Below, piece after piece: positions 46,343 to 55,194 of a DNA stretch of 64,000 bases; position 1 is the stretch's first letter, and the number at the start of each line of letters is the position of its first letter. Made by a program: the position numbers and the translations under genes. Origin of the DNA: an uncultured Marinifilum sp. (GTDB lineage Bacteria > Bacteroidota > Bacteroidia > Bacteroidales > Marinifilaceae); NCBI RefSeq assembly GCF_963677195.1, contig NZ_OY781918.1:2034923-2098922 (forward strand), given 5' to 3'. Below the pieces are notes generated by a model, which was not told where the DNA came from, made no database searches, and worked only from the letters and a program-made list of their open reading frames with translations.

Positions 46343-48733
46343 TTATAGCGAATAAGAAAACCCCAAAACAAAATTTCTACCCATTGCACTTATTCCTGAT
46401 GAATAAGGTCTGTAGCGCTTGTTAAAAATATTCTCGACAGAGAAATTAAGATTAAGCTTATTGTTTAATTTATAGGAGTTTTCCCAGTTTAGAATTAACC
46501 AATTTGGAGAGTACGGATTGCCATTTTTATCTTTTGCATAAATATATGCTTTGTCTTTTTCTGTATTTGCTAAATTTTTATAGCTAATTTCTCCATTGTA
46601 TTCTAGCTCTAGCTTACAACTTAATTGTTTCGATTTATACTTTAAATCTAAAGTACTAAATAGGGGAGGAACATGCCTAACCGGACTACCATCTTTATAC
46701 TCACCATAGGTAAGGTTAATATTTCCATTTGCCGAAAAATGATTGTTTATTTTTAGAATTGTATTCAGATTAAACCCCCAAATTTTAGCATTGTCTGCAT
46801 TTACAATAGCTTGCACTTCGCTTTCTACTCCATCGTAAATTATAGTATTATTATCATTAAAAGAATAATTACCACGAACCATTGCCTGATCTAAAAATGA
46901 ATAAAAAACATTGAATTCAGTAAACAGAATCTGAGCAAAATTTTTACTGATATTAAATTCGAAGTTGTAAATATATTCAGGTTTGAGATTTTTGTTGGGA
47001 ACCACAACTTTTCCGGGTTCCGAGTCGAATACTTTTCCTATATCGTCAATATTAGGTGCTCTAAAACCCGAAGTAGCATTTATTTTTAATCCCCATCCCG
47101 ATTCAGATTGATGAGCAATTCCAATTCCTCCGTTTAGTGAACCAGTCGACAAATCGAGCTTTTCGAACGGAAAATCATAAAAACGATTATCCAATTGCGA
47201 ATTAATCCAAATGTGCGAATAGCGAATTCCAGTATTCAGTGTCCATTTTTCGTTCAACTTCCATTTTAAATTGCTATAAAAAGCAAGGCTGGAGTACTTA
47301 GAATTATTAGGGTAGCGACTTGCAATTTCTTCACTTTCTTTTGTTGTGATATCATTAGAATAGCCTTCTGAATTTAGTTTGTTGTGTGTCCATTCCGAGC
47401 CATAAAAAAAGTGAGTTTTACTTGTTATTTTCTTTTCAGCATCCACATTAAATGAGTAGATATCTAGTTTCTCAGATCGGTTTCTTTTAGAATTGGAGCC
47501 GAATTTTCTATCATGTCGGCTTTCTTCATAGTTTTGATATGCCGTATTTATCTTAAACGAATCGTAGAACTTATTTTTCTTACTGCTATTAATCTGTAAG
47601 TTGTGTAATTGTAGCTTCTGTGGACCATAGTACCATTCGGCATATTTTAAATTCTCATCTTTATATTGAGTTAATCGATCGTAGCGTGGAATATTAGAAC
47701 TTGTGGTATAATGAAATCCGTAAAGCAATTCGAGATTTGATGATGCTTTATATCGAACTTTCTGAACTGTATTAAACTGATTATATCCTGTTTGTACTTG
47801 GTTTTCAGCATCAGAATTGCCAATGATTTGGTCAAGTCCATTTTTTCTAATTACATATTCGTTCCGTAAATAATCATCAGGGCCATGATTTCCCATTTTT
47901 TGATCCCCAAAATCACTATAGGAAATACTACCTGCAAAGCTTAGTTTTTCTTTTCCAAAGTTATAATTAGCATGATTCATAATTTCATTATTTGCCGACG
48001 AATAACGAGTTTTATAAGTGAAATTGATGTTTGCGATTTCTGAGGTTGAATACTTTGGTTGAAGGGTATGAAAATCCATTACCCCTCCTATGGCATCGCT
48101 TCCATATATAATTGAACCTGGTCCTAGAATTACTTCTGCAGATTCTAAACTGTTAGGGTCTATGCCAATTACATTTTGTAGGTTTCCACTTCGGTAAATT
48201 GCATTATTTAAGCGAATGCCATCGAGTACCAGTAAAACACGGTTGGCCGAAAATCCTCTAATCATTGGGCTTCCTCCTCCTAACTGACTTTTTTGTATGT
48301 AAACCTGTTTTGATGATTTTAGTAAGTCGGCAGTGGTTTGTGCGGTACTGTGTTTTATTTCTTCTTCTTTAATTCGAAGAATTTTTAATGGAATTTCAGA
48401 TGAATTTTGTTCCCATTTATTGGCCGAAATTACAACTTCGCCTATGGGAAAAATACTCGATTGTAATTCAATTGTATAAGATTTTTCTACTATTAGTTGG
48501 TAATTGATTTGCATATTGCGATAGGAGGGATGTTGCAGGTAGATCGTTTCCGTTCTCGAAAAGTTGGAGATATCAGCATTCCCTTCTTTATTTGTAAGAG
48601 TAGAATTATGTGAATCAAATACATAAATGTTTTCGATAGGTGTTTTGCTTTCAGAATCAATAACTTTTATAAGCTGATTAAAGCTAACATGTCCGTTAAG
48701 CATTAAAAGAATAAAGAGAACGTAGCGAGTCAT
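46343..48733 (-). CDS. TonB-dependent receptor (haem/hemoglobin-receptor-like)
   Basis: A 796-residue outer-membrane receptor with an N-terminal signal, a carboxypeptidase-regulatory-like domain (about 20-95) and a plug (about 115-220). The plug has QKSQLGGGSPMIRGFSANRVLLVLDGIRLNNAIYR and ILGPGSIIYGSDAIGGVMDF. The barrel ends in NIFNKRYRPYSSGISAMGRNFVLGFSYSL. The plug sequence is like that of hemoglobin/haem-type receptors. The family also takes iron chelates or cobalamin, so the ligand is uncertain. It is not a SusC, being shorter and without a SusD partner. Confidence 0.85.
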   Translation of the reverse strand: MTRYVLFILLMLNGHVSFNQLIKVIDSESKTPIENIYVFDSHNSTLTNKEGNADISNFSRTETIYLQHPSYRNMQINYQLIVEKSYTIELQSSIFPIGEVVISANKWEQNSSEIPLKILRIKEEEIKHSTAQTTADLLKSSKQVYIQKSQLGGGSPMIRGFSANRVLLVLDGIRLNNAIYRSGNLQNVIGIDPNSLESAEVILGPGSIIYGSDAIGGVMDFHTLQPKYSTSEIANINFTYKTRYSSANNEIMNHANYNFGKEKLSFAGSISYSDFGDQKMGNHGPDDYLRNEYVIRKNGLDQIIGNSDAENQVQTGYNQFNTVQKVRYKASSNLELLYGFHYTTSSNIPRYDRLTQYKDENLKYAEWYYGPQKLQLHNLQINSSKKNKFYDSFKINTAYQNYEESRHDRKFGSNSKRNRSEKLDIYSFNVDAEKKITSKTHFFYGSEWTHNKLNSEGYSNDITTKESEEIASRYPNNSKYSSLAFYSNLKWKLNEKWTLNTGIRYSHIWINSQLDNRFYDFPFEKLDLSTGSLNGGIGIAHQSESGWGLKINATSGFRAPNIDDIGKVFDSEPGKVVVPNKNLKPEYIYNFEFNISKNFAQILFTEFNVFYSFLDQAMVRGNYSFNDNNTIIYDGVESEVQAIVNADNAKIWGFNLNTILKINNHFSANGNINLTYGEYKDGSPVRHVPPLFSTLDLKYKSKQLSCKLELEYNGEISYKNLANTEKDKAYIYAKDKNGNPYSPNWLILNWENSYKLNNKLNLNFSVENIFNKRYRPYSSGISAMGRNFVLGFSYSL

Positions 48734-48756
48734 TTCAAGTTTGTTTTTTTGCAGCT

Positions 48757-48764
48757 CAAATATA
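48757..48764 (-). promoter_or_regulatory. -7 element of the TonB receptor promoter
   Basis: The minus strand reads TATATTTG, a perfect TAnnTTTG, 24 bp upstream of the ATG. No Fur-type box was recognised. Confidence 0.5.
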
Positions 48765-48789
48765 TGATTAATATTTTAATCGAAACATG

Positions 48790-48814
48790 AAAAAAGGCAT
48801 CTACAGAGATGCCT
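48790..48814 (-). terminator. terminator of the M49-like gene
   Basis: AGGCATCT (48795-48802) pairs with AGATGCCT (48807-48814). A T-run follows on the minus strand, about 24 bp past the stop codon. Confidence 0.85.
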
Positions 48815-48837
48815 AAGTTTAAGAATATAAAAATTAT

Positions 48838-50493
48838 TTAATTTTCTGATACAATAGCTTTTTCGCCCTGATCATAAATTAAATCTTTTGGTATTCTAGC
48901 TCTTTGAATTCGGTATAAATCCTGAAGCAATTCATTTCGAATAAAACCTTTGTCTTTTACCAATCGATCGGCGGCAGCATAATCTCCATTTCCTTGAATT
49001 TCTAATACTAGCTTAGTAAGAGACTCAATGGCTTTTTTCATTTTATAATCGTTTATTTTATAGGTGCCGGTTTTTGAATTATACTTAAAGGCTTCGTGTT
49101 CTTCGAAATAGTAAAAGCGAATCATATTTGCAACACCCTGAGAATCGGTAACTCCAAAGCGTATCGATCTAAAAACATCGGCCATATAGGTTACGTAATT
49201 TTCGAGCATGTCGATATTTTCGAGCTGTCTCATTTCATGTACCTGATTTAGCAAATACATTCTTAAAACATCATTTTTTAATTCATTAATTACGTTGTAA
49301 TGTTCTTTTAGTGCATCTTTTACCTTTCCCTTGCCGTTAATGGTGTTTGAAATTCCAAGTTCATTACTTAGTTCATAAAAAATTGTATTTAAAAAGAAAG
49401 AATTAAAGTTTACATTTCTTTTTTGCTTTTCATCAATAACTAATTTACTGATAGGCAAAAGAATTTTGTCGAATTTTGCCTGCATTACATTCTTAAAATG
49501 TAGTTTTCTGGTACCACATTTTATTTGATCGTTGCCAATTGGAAGCTTAAGTCCAATTAATTTGTTTCCTGCATTACAATAACCCGAATTGTAAAGTACA
49601 TCGTATATTACAATATTAGCTGTACTGATATTTGATTCAGATTTAAATTTATCCTCAACAGGTAAAATTTTTTGTAAGAAGGGAAGTAAAGAAGCATATT
49701 TTTCTGTCTTTTCTGTCCATTCGTTATTTTTTAGGATAATAAATGCACCATAGGAATATTTTGTCCAAAGTAAATGATCTTCACTATTTACAATAGGTCC
49801 GGCAATAAAGTCCAGAGAATTTTCATTTAATTTTAACCATAAGCAGTCGCTTTTTTCAAAATTATCAGATTGTAAATCTTTAGCTCTTTGTTGCAAATAA
49901 ACTTTAAACTCATTAGACTCGCTTAGCTCGGCAGCTTTATTTAAGTAGTTTGCAGCATTGTTTAATTCGGCTTTAAAAGCATCACGATAGGGAATTACCT
50001 TTAAATTGCCACTATTATCACGTTTAATAATTGTAAACGGATTGTATTTATTGTCGTCATTTAGATTAAAAAACTCTTCCTGATTTAAATTAGAGGGAAA
50101 AAATCCAATTCCCAATGGTCGGGGCGGAAAGTCATCAGTAAAAGATGTGAAGCCATCCAAACGATCCCAAGGCCCATAATTAATCATGGCATATTCTTTC
50201 ATATCCTCATTGCTAATCTTATTTAATAGTGAATCTTTATTACCGTATGCTTGCATCCAGTAAACATTATCAATAGCGTTTGCAGCTTTTATAAGATTAG
50301 AAAATACTTTAATTTGCTTAGCAGATAGAGAGTTAAGATTGGCTGATAGTTTTACTTTTGAATAGTTGGCTAATTTTCGCTGCATTACAGAATCGGATGT
50401 TTTTTTCTGTTCTACCTTTTTATCTGGCTGGCAGGATACTGCTAGCACGACCGAAATAATTAGTCCAAATAGAAAAATGGAATTTCGTATCAT
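48838..50493 (-). CDS. M49-like (dipeptidyl peptidase III-like) lipoprotein, zinc motif degenerate
   Basis: A 551-residue lipoprotein (lipobox VLAVSC, Cys21). INYGPWDRLDGFTSF (104-118) and NGKGKVKDALKEHYNVINELKND (386-408) resemble Bacteroidota proteins of the M49/DPP III-like group. The expected HExxH zinc site (family form HELSHGLG) reads YELSNELG at 373-380, so both histidines are replaced while Glu374 remains. The second motif reads NELKND (403-408) in place of EExKAD. The protein is therefore probably not an active zinc peptidase and may bind peptides or play a structural role. The frame is intact over its full length, so it is not a simple pseudogene. Confidence 0.75.
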   Translation of the reverse strand: MIRNSIFLFGLIISVVLAVSCQPDKKVEQKKTSDSVMQRKLANYSKVKLSANLNSLSAKQIKVFSNLIKAANAIDNVYWMQAYGNKDSLLNKISNEDMKEYAMINYGPWDRLDGFTSFTDDFPPRPLGIGFFPSNLNQEEFFNLNDDNKYNPFTIIKRDNSGNLKVIPYRDAFKAELNNAANYLNKAAELSESNEFKVYLQQRAKDLQSDNFEKSDCLWLKLNENSLDFIAGPIVNSEDHLLWTKYSYGAFIILKNNEWTEKTEKYASLLPFLQKILPVEDKFKSESNISTANIVIYDVLYNSGYCNAGNKLIGLKLPIGNDQIKCGTRKLHFKNVMQAKFDKILLPISKLVIDEKQKRNVNFNSFFLNTIFYELSNELGISNTINGKGKVKDALKEHYNVINELKNDVLRMYLLNQVHEMRQLENIDMLENYVTYMADVFRSIRFGVTDSQGVANMIRFYYFEEHEAFKYNSKTGTYKINDYKMKKAIESLTKLVLEIQGNGDYAAADRLVKDKGFIRNELLQDLYRIQRARIPKDLIYDQGEKAIVSEN

Positions 50494-50695
50494 AATAGTA
50501 AGGTTTTTGTATATAATTAAGCGTATTATTTTAACTATTGGTTCTGTAAAAAAACTCGATAAATAATTTGTAAACTATAATTTATGTGAAACATATCACT
50601 CTTTATAAGTTACGAAAAATACTATCCAAAAAAAAATTGAGTGAGGGCGAGTAGCTTTGGTTTAATGTTTAATTTATTAAGATAATTGTGTATGT

Positions 50696-50743
50696 AAAAA
50701 AGCAAGATTAAAATAAGACATAAGTCTTTTCCAATCTTGCTTT
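50696..50743 (-). terminator. terminator of the PgpH-like gene
   Basis: AAAGCAAGATT (50699-50709) pairs with AATCTTGCTTT (50733-50743), with a small inner AGAC/GTCT stem. The minus strand continues into T6. It lies about 22 bp past the stop codon. Confidence 0.8.
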
Positions 50744-50765
50744 CCTTTTATTAGATTTTTACAAT

Positions 50766-52019
50766 TTAATTTTTCTTCTTATTTTCTTCTGGATATTCTA
50801 TTCTTGCATGGTAAACATTAATTAATGCATTGGTAAATATATCTTTAATTTCATTTATATTTTTAAATGTAATATCAGCATTTGCAAAGCGATGTTCGCG
50901 TACTTGCTTATCGATAATATTATCAATTAATTCCCGAATACTTTCTGGCGATTTTACTTTTAAACTTCTCGAAGCAGCTTCAATTCCATCAGCCATCATT
51001 AATACAGCAGTTTCTTTGCTAAAAGGGTCTGGACCTGGATATTTAAATTTTTCTTCATCAATTTCCTTATCCGGATATTTATTTTTAAAGGAAGTATAAA
51101 AATACATTACTTTTCCTGAACCGTGATGGGTTTCAATAAAGTCGATTATTTTTTGAGGGAGTTTATATTTTTTTGCAATTTTTACACCATATTTTACATG
51201 ATCGGTTATAATCTGAGCACTTTTATCGAATTCTAAACTATCGTGTGGATTTGAGTTTGAAAGTTGATTCTCAATAAAATAAATAGGATGTTTCATTTTG
51301 CCAATGTCGTGATACAAAGCACCTGTTCTTACCAATAAAGGATTTCCGCCAATATGATTAATAGCTGCTTCGGCTAAATTCGCAACCTGTAAAGAGTGTT
51401 GAAAAGTTCCGGGCGATTGTTTTGTAAGCTCTCTTAAAAGAGGATGATTTTGATTTGATAACTCTATAAGAGTAACATCAGAAAGAAAACCAAACAATTT
51501 TTCGAAAATGTAAATTAACGAGTACGAAAATGTAAGTAGCAGTCCGTTAATGGCAAACCACATAAAATTAAGTAAATTAATTTCACTAATATGGCTTATT
51601 TGAGTTATCGCGAAAGCAAAATATACAATACTATAAGTAATAAAGGTAATAATACCTGTTAGTACTAGCTGACCTCGTCGCTCTAAGCGGGGTAAACTAT
51701 AAATTGCCATAATACCTGCCGACATTTGTAAAAATACAAACTCGAAACCATTGGGGGCTAGAAACCCGGTTATTAATACTGTAACAATAAATACAAACAA
51801 AGCCGTACGGCTGTCCATAAGTGTTCGAACCACAATAGTTATTAATGCAAACGGAACAATGTAAATATTAATTTTGGGGAACTTTAAAACCAGAGTAGTA
51901 ATGGCAACAAACATTAAAACCAATAAAAAAAGAAAGAGGAGTTTTTTATTGTCGTGCAGTATTTTTCGTCTGAAGTTTCTTAAATATAAAAATAACAAAA
52001 CAATGCAGGAAATTACCAA
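50766..52019 (-). CDS. PgpH-like 7TM-HD phosphodiesterase, C-terminal part (frameshifted gene)
   Basis: This frame encodes a run of membrane helices and a cytoplasmic HD domain: HSLQVANLAEAA, GALYHDIGKMKHP (the HDIG motif), DHVKYGVKIAKKYKLP and a late MMADGIEAASRSL. The domain set is that of PgpH, which hydrolyses cyclic di-AMP. The frame opens with TTG, has no proper start, and begins inside a membrane helix. Reading 39 codons further upstream in the same frame (KYLGSSQNHYLILAGQSLL...) joins it smoothly to the N-terminal part at 52064-52897. One missing base in the T4 run at 52071-52074 explains the break. Confidence 0.85.
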   Translation of the reverse strand: MVISCIVLLFLYLRNFRRKILHDNKKLLFLFLLVLMFVAITTLVLKFPKINIYIVPFALITIVVRTLMDSRTALFVFIVTVLITGFLAPNGFEFVFLQMSAGIMAIYSLPRLERRGQLVLTGIITFITYSIVYFAFAITQISHISEINLLNFMWFAINGLLLTFSYSLIYIFEKLFGFLSDVTLIELSNQNHPLLRELTKQSPGTFQHSLQVANLAEAAINHIGGNPLLVRTGALYHDIGKMKHPIYFIENQLSNSNPHDSLEFDKSAQIITDHVKYGVKIAKKYKLPQKIIDFIETHHGSGKVMYFYTSFKNKYPDKEIDEEKFKYPGPDPFSKETAVLMMADGIEAASRSLKVKSPESIRELIDNIIDKQVREHRFANADITFKNINEIKDIFTNALINVYHARIEYPEENKKKN

Positions 52020-52063
52020 AAGGCTTTGTCCTGCCAGAATTAGGTAATGATTTTGAGATGAGC

Positions 52064-52897
52064 CTAAATATTTTCATAATCTTTTTTTAACGATTCCAGA
52101 ATAAGAAAAGTCTCATCGTTAATAATATCTCCTCTAAGTACAATTCGGGTTCCATAATCTACTTTCCCTTTGGTAAGCGAAATATTAGAAAGCATGCTGT
52201 TTTTTACCTGTTCCGACATTTCTTTATCATAGAATAAATTCGGTTCCAAATAAGAATCAATATTTAAATCCTGAATAAACCCCTGAAAAATACTCGATTC
52301 AAAATCTTCTTTAATTTGTTTGTTTAAATTTTCATATGCTTTTTGTGATGAATAAATATCATTAACACTTATAAGTTCGTTAAGATTATTAAGCGATTTA
52401 TTTATGGTTTTAGGAAGTTCAAAATTGTATTTTTGTTGTTCGTTTTGTAAATCGGCAATGCCTTTTTGATAATAATTAGATAAATAGCTTTTTAAATAAT
52501 TACGTGTTAGTGTTTTTTCGGCTTCAATTCTTTTTTGAGTATATTTTAGGCTTTTAAAGCTCGAGGATCTTTCAAATTTATTCCATTTTTTAGCAAAATT
52601 AGATTCAAATTTTTTAATAATTTTTGGATATATCGAAGTATCTGTTTTAAAAAAAGGACTAAAACGAGTAAGAATACTATCGCGGTTACTTTTAAGTTCT
52701 TTTTCTGTTTTTAGAATTGAAAAATCGAAAGGAGCAATAAGTGTTTCATGCATCCAGGGCTTTCCCTTTTGATATTCATATTTAAAATTTCCAATATTCG
52801 GAAATAACATTATAATTAGAATAACGGTAATTGCCGTTATGGAAAAACGATAAATGTTATTTAGGTTCTGACGTATCAACCTGAAATATTTGTTCAT
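52064..52897 (-). CDS. PgpH-like 7TM-HD phosphodiesterase, N-terminal part (frameshifted gene)
   Basis: A 277-residue N-terminal half: one membrane helix (about 15-35) followed by the extracytoplasmic 7TMR-HDED domain with long charged helices, ending in GKVDYGTRIVLRGDIINDETFLILESLKKDYENI and a stop. In intact homologues this segment leads straight into the membrane helices that here start in another frame. The ATG at 52897 is preferred over an in-frame TTG at 52927. Alone it lacks the catalytic domain. Either the gene is inactive or the sequence has a one-base error. Confidence 0.85.
   Translation of the reverse strand: MNKYFRLIRQNLNNIYRFSITAITVILIIMLFPNIGNFKYEYQKGKPWMHETLIAPFDFSILKTEKELKSNRDSILTRFSPFFKTDTSIYPKIIKKFESNFAKKWNKFERSSSFKSLKYTQKRIEAEKTLTRNYLKSYLSNYYQKGIADLQNEQQKYNFELPKTINKSLNNLNELISVNDIYSSQKAYENLNKQIKEDFESSIFQGFIQDLNIDSYLEPNLFYDKEMSEQVKNSMLSNISLTKGKVDYGTRIVLRGDIINDETFLILESLKKDYENI
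52071..52074 (-). other. one-base frameshift site in the PgpH-like gene
   Basis: On the coding strand the codons GAT TAT GAA AAT ATT TAG end the first frame. Adding one A to the A4 run gives GAA AAA TAT TTA GGC and continues in frame to the HD domain. An insertion in the nearby A7 run would create TGA, so the A4 run is the only simple site. Confidence 0.8.
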
Positions 52898-53010
52898 TGA
52901 GTAATTCGTTTTATATGGTTTTACCAATATTAAAATTCTTGTATAAAATTAATCGAATATCTTTTGCTAAAAAATAATTATTGTTTTCTTTTATTCATAT
53001 TATATAAAAG

Positions 53011-53018
53011 CAAATATA
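53011..53018 (-). promoter_or_regulatory. -7 element of the PgpH-like gene promoter
   Basis: The minus strand reads TATATTTG. It is back-to-back with the NlpC/P60 promoter 40 bp away and gives a leader of about 107 nt. Confidence 0.45.
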
Positions 53019-53050
53019 TTAAACAGGAAGTAAAAACATAATTTTATTTT

Positions 53051-53058
53051 TATATTTG
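53051..53058 (+). promoter_or_regulatory. -7 element of the NlpC/P60 gene promoter
   Basis: TATATTTG, a perfect TAnnTTTG, 30 bp upstream of the ATG at 53088. Confidence 0.5.
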
Positions 53059-53087
53059 ATTGATACGAAAACTAAGTAAGTAAATAA

Positions 53088-53888
53088 ATGAAATACGGTA
53101 TTTCTGATTTAAGTATTATTCCTGTACGAAATGAGGCTGCAGAGAAAAGTGAAATGGTTACGCAAATTTTGTTTGGTGAGCATTTTGAGATTATTGATGA
53201 GCTTGAAAATTGGAGTAAGGTTCGGCTTGCATTCGATAAATATGAGGGGTGGGTTGATACAAAAATGATTACTGAAGTTTCAGAGTCTTCATTCAATCAG
53301 CTAGATAGTACAATACCTGTTGTAGCTAATGATACTTTCAATTTGGTATATCAGGAAAAGGATTATTCCAATAAGTTAATTGTTCCGGGAAGCTCTTTCC
53401 CATTTTGTAATGCTCATGAAAAATCGTTTAGCATAGGCGATAAAAAATATTTTTATCAGGGAAAAGTTAGCGATAATTCACAGGAAAATCATATTCGCGA
53501 TTCTATTATTAAAGCGGCATTAAAATATTTTAATGCTCCTTATTTGTGGGGAGGACGAACTCCTTATGGTATCGATTGTTCCGGATTAACTCAAATTGTT
53601 TATAAACTAAATGGAATAAATTTACCACGAGATGCCAGTCAGCAGGTTTTAGTTGGTAATTCTTTAACTTTTGTGGAGGAAGCATTGCCAGGCGATTTGG
53701 CTTTTTTCGATAATGCAGAAGGAAAAATTACTCATGTGGGAATTATTTGGGATAGGCACAAAATTATTCATGCTTCAGGAAAAGTTCGTATCGATAATGT
53801 CGATCATCAGGGAATATTTAATGTTGATACCAAACAATATTCGCACAAACTTAGAGTAATCAAGAGAATTGTTACAAGCGATAAATAG
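53088..53888 (+). CDS. NlpC/P60 (C40) endopeptidase with N-terminal SH3 domains, YkfC-like
   Basis: A 266-residue cysteine peptidase. SH3-like modules occupy about residues 5-130, and the catalytic domain runs from about 135 to 260. The active-site residues are Cys164 (GIDCSGL), His216 (THVGI) and His228 (IIHASGKV). There is no signal peptide, so it should act in the cytoplasm. That fits the YkfC group, which trims gamma-D-glutamyl peptides during murein peptide recycling. An alternative is export by an unrecognised route. The Nudix gene follows closely on the same strand. Confidence 0.87.
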   Translation: MKYGISDLSIIPVRNEAAEKSEMVTQILFGEHFEIIDELENWSKVRLAFDKYEGWVDTKMITEVSESSFNQLDSTIPVVANDTFNLVYQEKDYSNKLIVPGSSFPFCNAHEKSFSIGDKKYFYQGKVSDNSQENHIRDSIIKAALKYFNAPYLWGGRTPYGIDCSGLTQIVYKLNGINLPRDASQQVLVGNSLTFVEEALPGDLAFFDNAEGKITHVGIIWDRHKIIHASGKVRIDNVDHQGIFNVDTKQYSHKLRVIKRIVTSDK

Positions 53889-53955
53889 TTTATAATTGAG
53901 TGGCATAGCTGCCAAAGTTTATTATAATTATCACTCATTCACACACACAGACATC

Positions 53956-54393
53956 ATGTATACTTATAAATATCCAAGACCTGCATTAACTGTTGATTGT
54001 GCAATATTTTGCCAAAGCTTGGGAGTATTGTATGTTTTATTGATTCAGAGAGGAAATGATCCTTACAAAGAAATGTGGGCTTTTCCTGGAGGATTTGTTG
54101 ATATGGATGAGGATTTGCAAACAGCAGCTTTTCGTGAATTAAAGGAGGAGACTGGTTTCGATGGAATTTCCTTAAGCCAATTTAAAACTTACGGAGCAGT
54201 AGATCGTGATCCTCGTGGCAGAACAGTTTCGGTAGTTTATATTGCTCAGATTAAAGCCTCGGAATTGCCCGTGGTAAAGGGAGAAGATGACGCATTAAAA
54301 GCTCAATGGATAAGAGTAGATAGTTTACCTAAGCTTGCCTTCGATCACGAACAAATTATGCAGGATTTAAAAGAGCATTTAGGCATTCTCTAA
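53956..54393 (+). CDS. Nudix hydrolase
   Basis: A 145-residue Nudix protein with a complete box at about residues 46-68: GFVDMDEDLQTAAFRELKEETGF. This supplies the metal-binding glutamates. It begins MYTYKYPRPALTVD. The ATG at 53956 is chosen over an upstream TTG. Family members hydrolyse nucleoside diphosphates linked to another group. ADP-ribose or a similar compound is plausible but unproven. A short CA repeat precedes the start. The 3' end overlaps the convergent WbqC-like gene by 15 bp. Confidence 0.88.
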   Translation: MYTYKYPRPALTVDCAIFCQSLGVLYVLLIQRGNDPYKEMWAFPGGFVDMDEDLQTAAFRELKEETGFDGISLSQFKTYGAVDRDPRGRTVSVVYIAQIKASELPVVKGEDDALKAQWIRVDSLPKLAFDHEQIMQDLKEHLGIL

Positions 54394-55026
54394 ACAGGAT
54401 TCCAGATAGCTTAATCCATCCGGACCTAAGTTAAATAGTACATCTAAAATACTCAGGTTTGACTGAAATCCATACTTGTCTCCAAATACCTGAGTGTAAG
54501 GTTTTGCATTGAAAGTTGAATCTGCTTTGTTTTTAGATATCTTAGGATGAATACTATCTCTGTAATCGATTATATTATTGGTTTCATTTTGAATAAAATC
54601 AGTAGTTAATTCAATATTAGCCTCAATTTCCAATAACGAACATATTTCAGCTTGTATTTCCATATTAAACTCAAGAAGGTACTCCCATTTTTGAGTAAAG
54701 AAACGTTCCAAATCGTCGATATAGTATTCGTAGAATGGTGATGATTTATAGGCTGCTTCGATTCCTTTTAAATGTAGTTTTTGCCAGTTTGTATCGTAAG
54801 AAATTTTAACATCTTTGGTGAAAATTTTTCTATTGCTAGCCTTAATTACTGGTACCGATAAAGCCAATATTCCATTGGCACCATAAATATTACATCTGTT
54901 GCGGTACGATTGTTTCGAGTAATTTTCCCACTGTTCAATTAGTACTTTATTGTATTGAATTAACTTACAATAATATTGTATTGGAGCAAAATATGAGCTT
55001 GCCAGTAATGCCTGAGTATTTTCCAT
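54379..55026 (-). CDS. WbqC-like family protein
   Basis: A 215-residue protein matching the WbqC-like family: LLASSYFAPIQYYCKLIQYNKVLIEQWENYSKQSYRNRC, LALSVPV, DWN/TNWQKLHLKGIEAAYKSSPFYEYY, SILDVLFNLGP. The family is linked to polysaccharide or glycolipid biosynthesis and is often found near lepB and dapB in Bacteroidota, as here. The biochemical role is not established. It lies downstream of lepB on the same strand, but a strong palindrome separates them. Confidence 0.85.
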   Translation of the reverse strand: MENTQALLASSYFAPIQYYCKLIQYNKVLIEQWENYSKQSYRNRCNIYGANGILALSVPVIKASNRKIFTKDVKISYDTNWQKLHLKGIEAAYKSSPFYEYYIDDLERFFTQKWEYLLEFNMEIQAEICSLLEIEANIELTTDFIQNETNNIIDYRDSIHPKISKNKADSTFNAKPYTQVFGDKYGFQSNLSILDVLFNLGPDGLSYLESCLENA

Positions 55027-55147
55027 TTTAAAATTATCAGATGTATTCTTGCTATCTGTCTGCTGCTGGTTTATAGAAATGCCAGAAAGAATTTAATAAT
55101 TTGCGATATTTCACAATACTGCGAAACTACAAAATACATATTAAAAG

Positions 55148-55173
55148 AAAAAGACACCAGCTGGTGTCTTTTT
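55148..55173. terminator. palindromic terminator downstream of lepB
   Basis: A perfect 26-bp palindrome (AAAAAGACACCAG and its complement) with A-run and T-run ends. It starts about 21 bp past the lepB stop codon on the minus strand. Confidence 0.85.
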
Positions 55174-55194
55174 ACTAATTTCTTATTGTAATAA

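Noticed and set aside
46343..48733. A third SusC-type transporter
   Set aside because: It is about 250 residues shorter than the SusC proteins, its plug matches haem/siderophore-type receptors, and there is no SusD partner.
52064..52090. Programmed -1 ribosomal frameshift in the PgpH-like gene
   Set aside because: The site GAA AAT has no slippery heptamer that keeps pairing in both frames, and no downstream stimulatory structure was noted. A base deletion is simpler.
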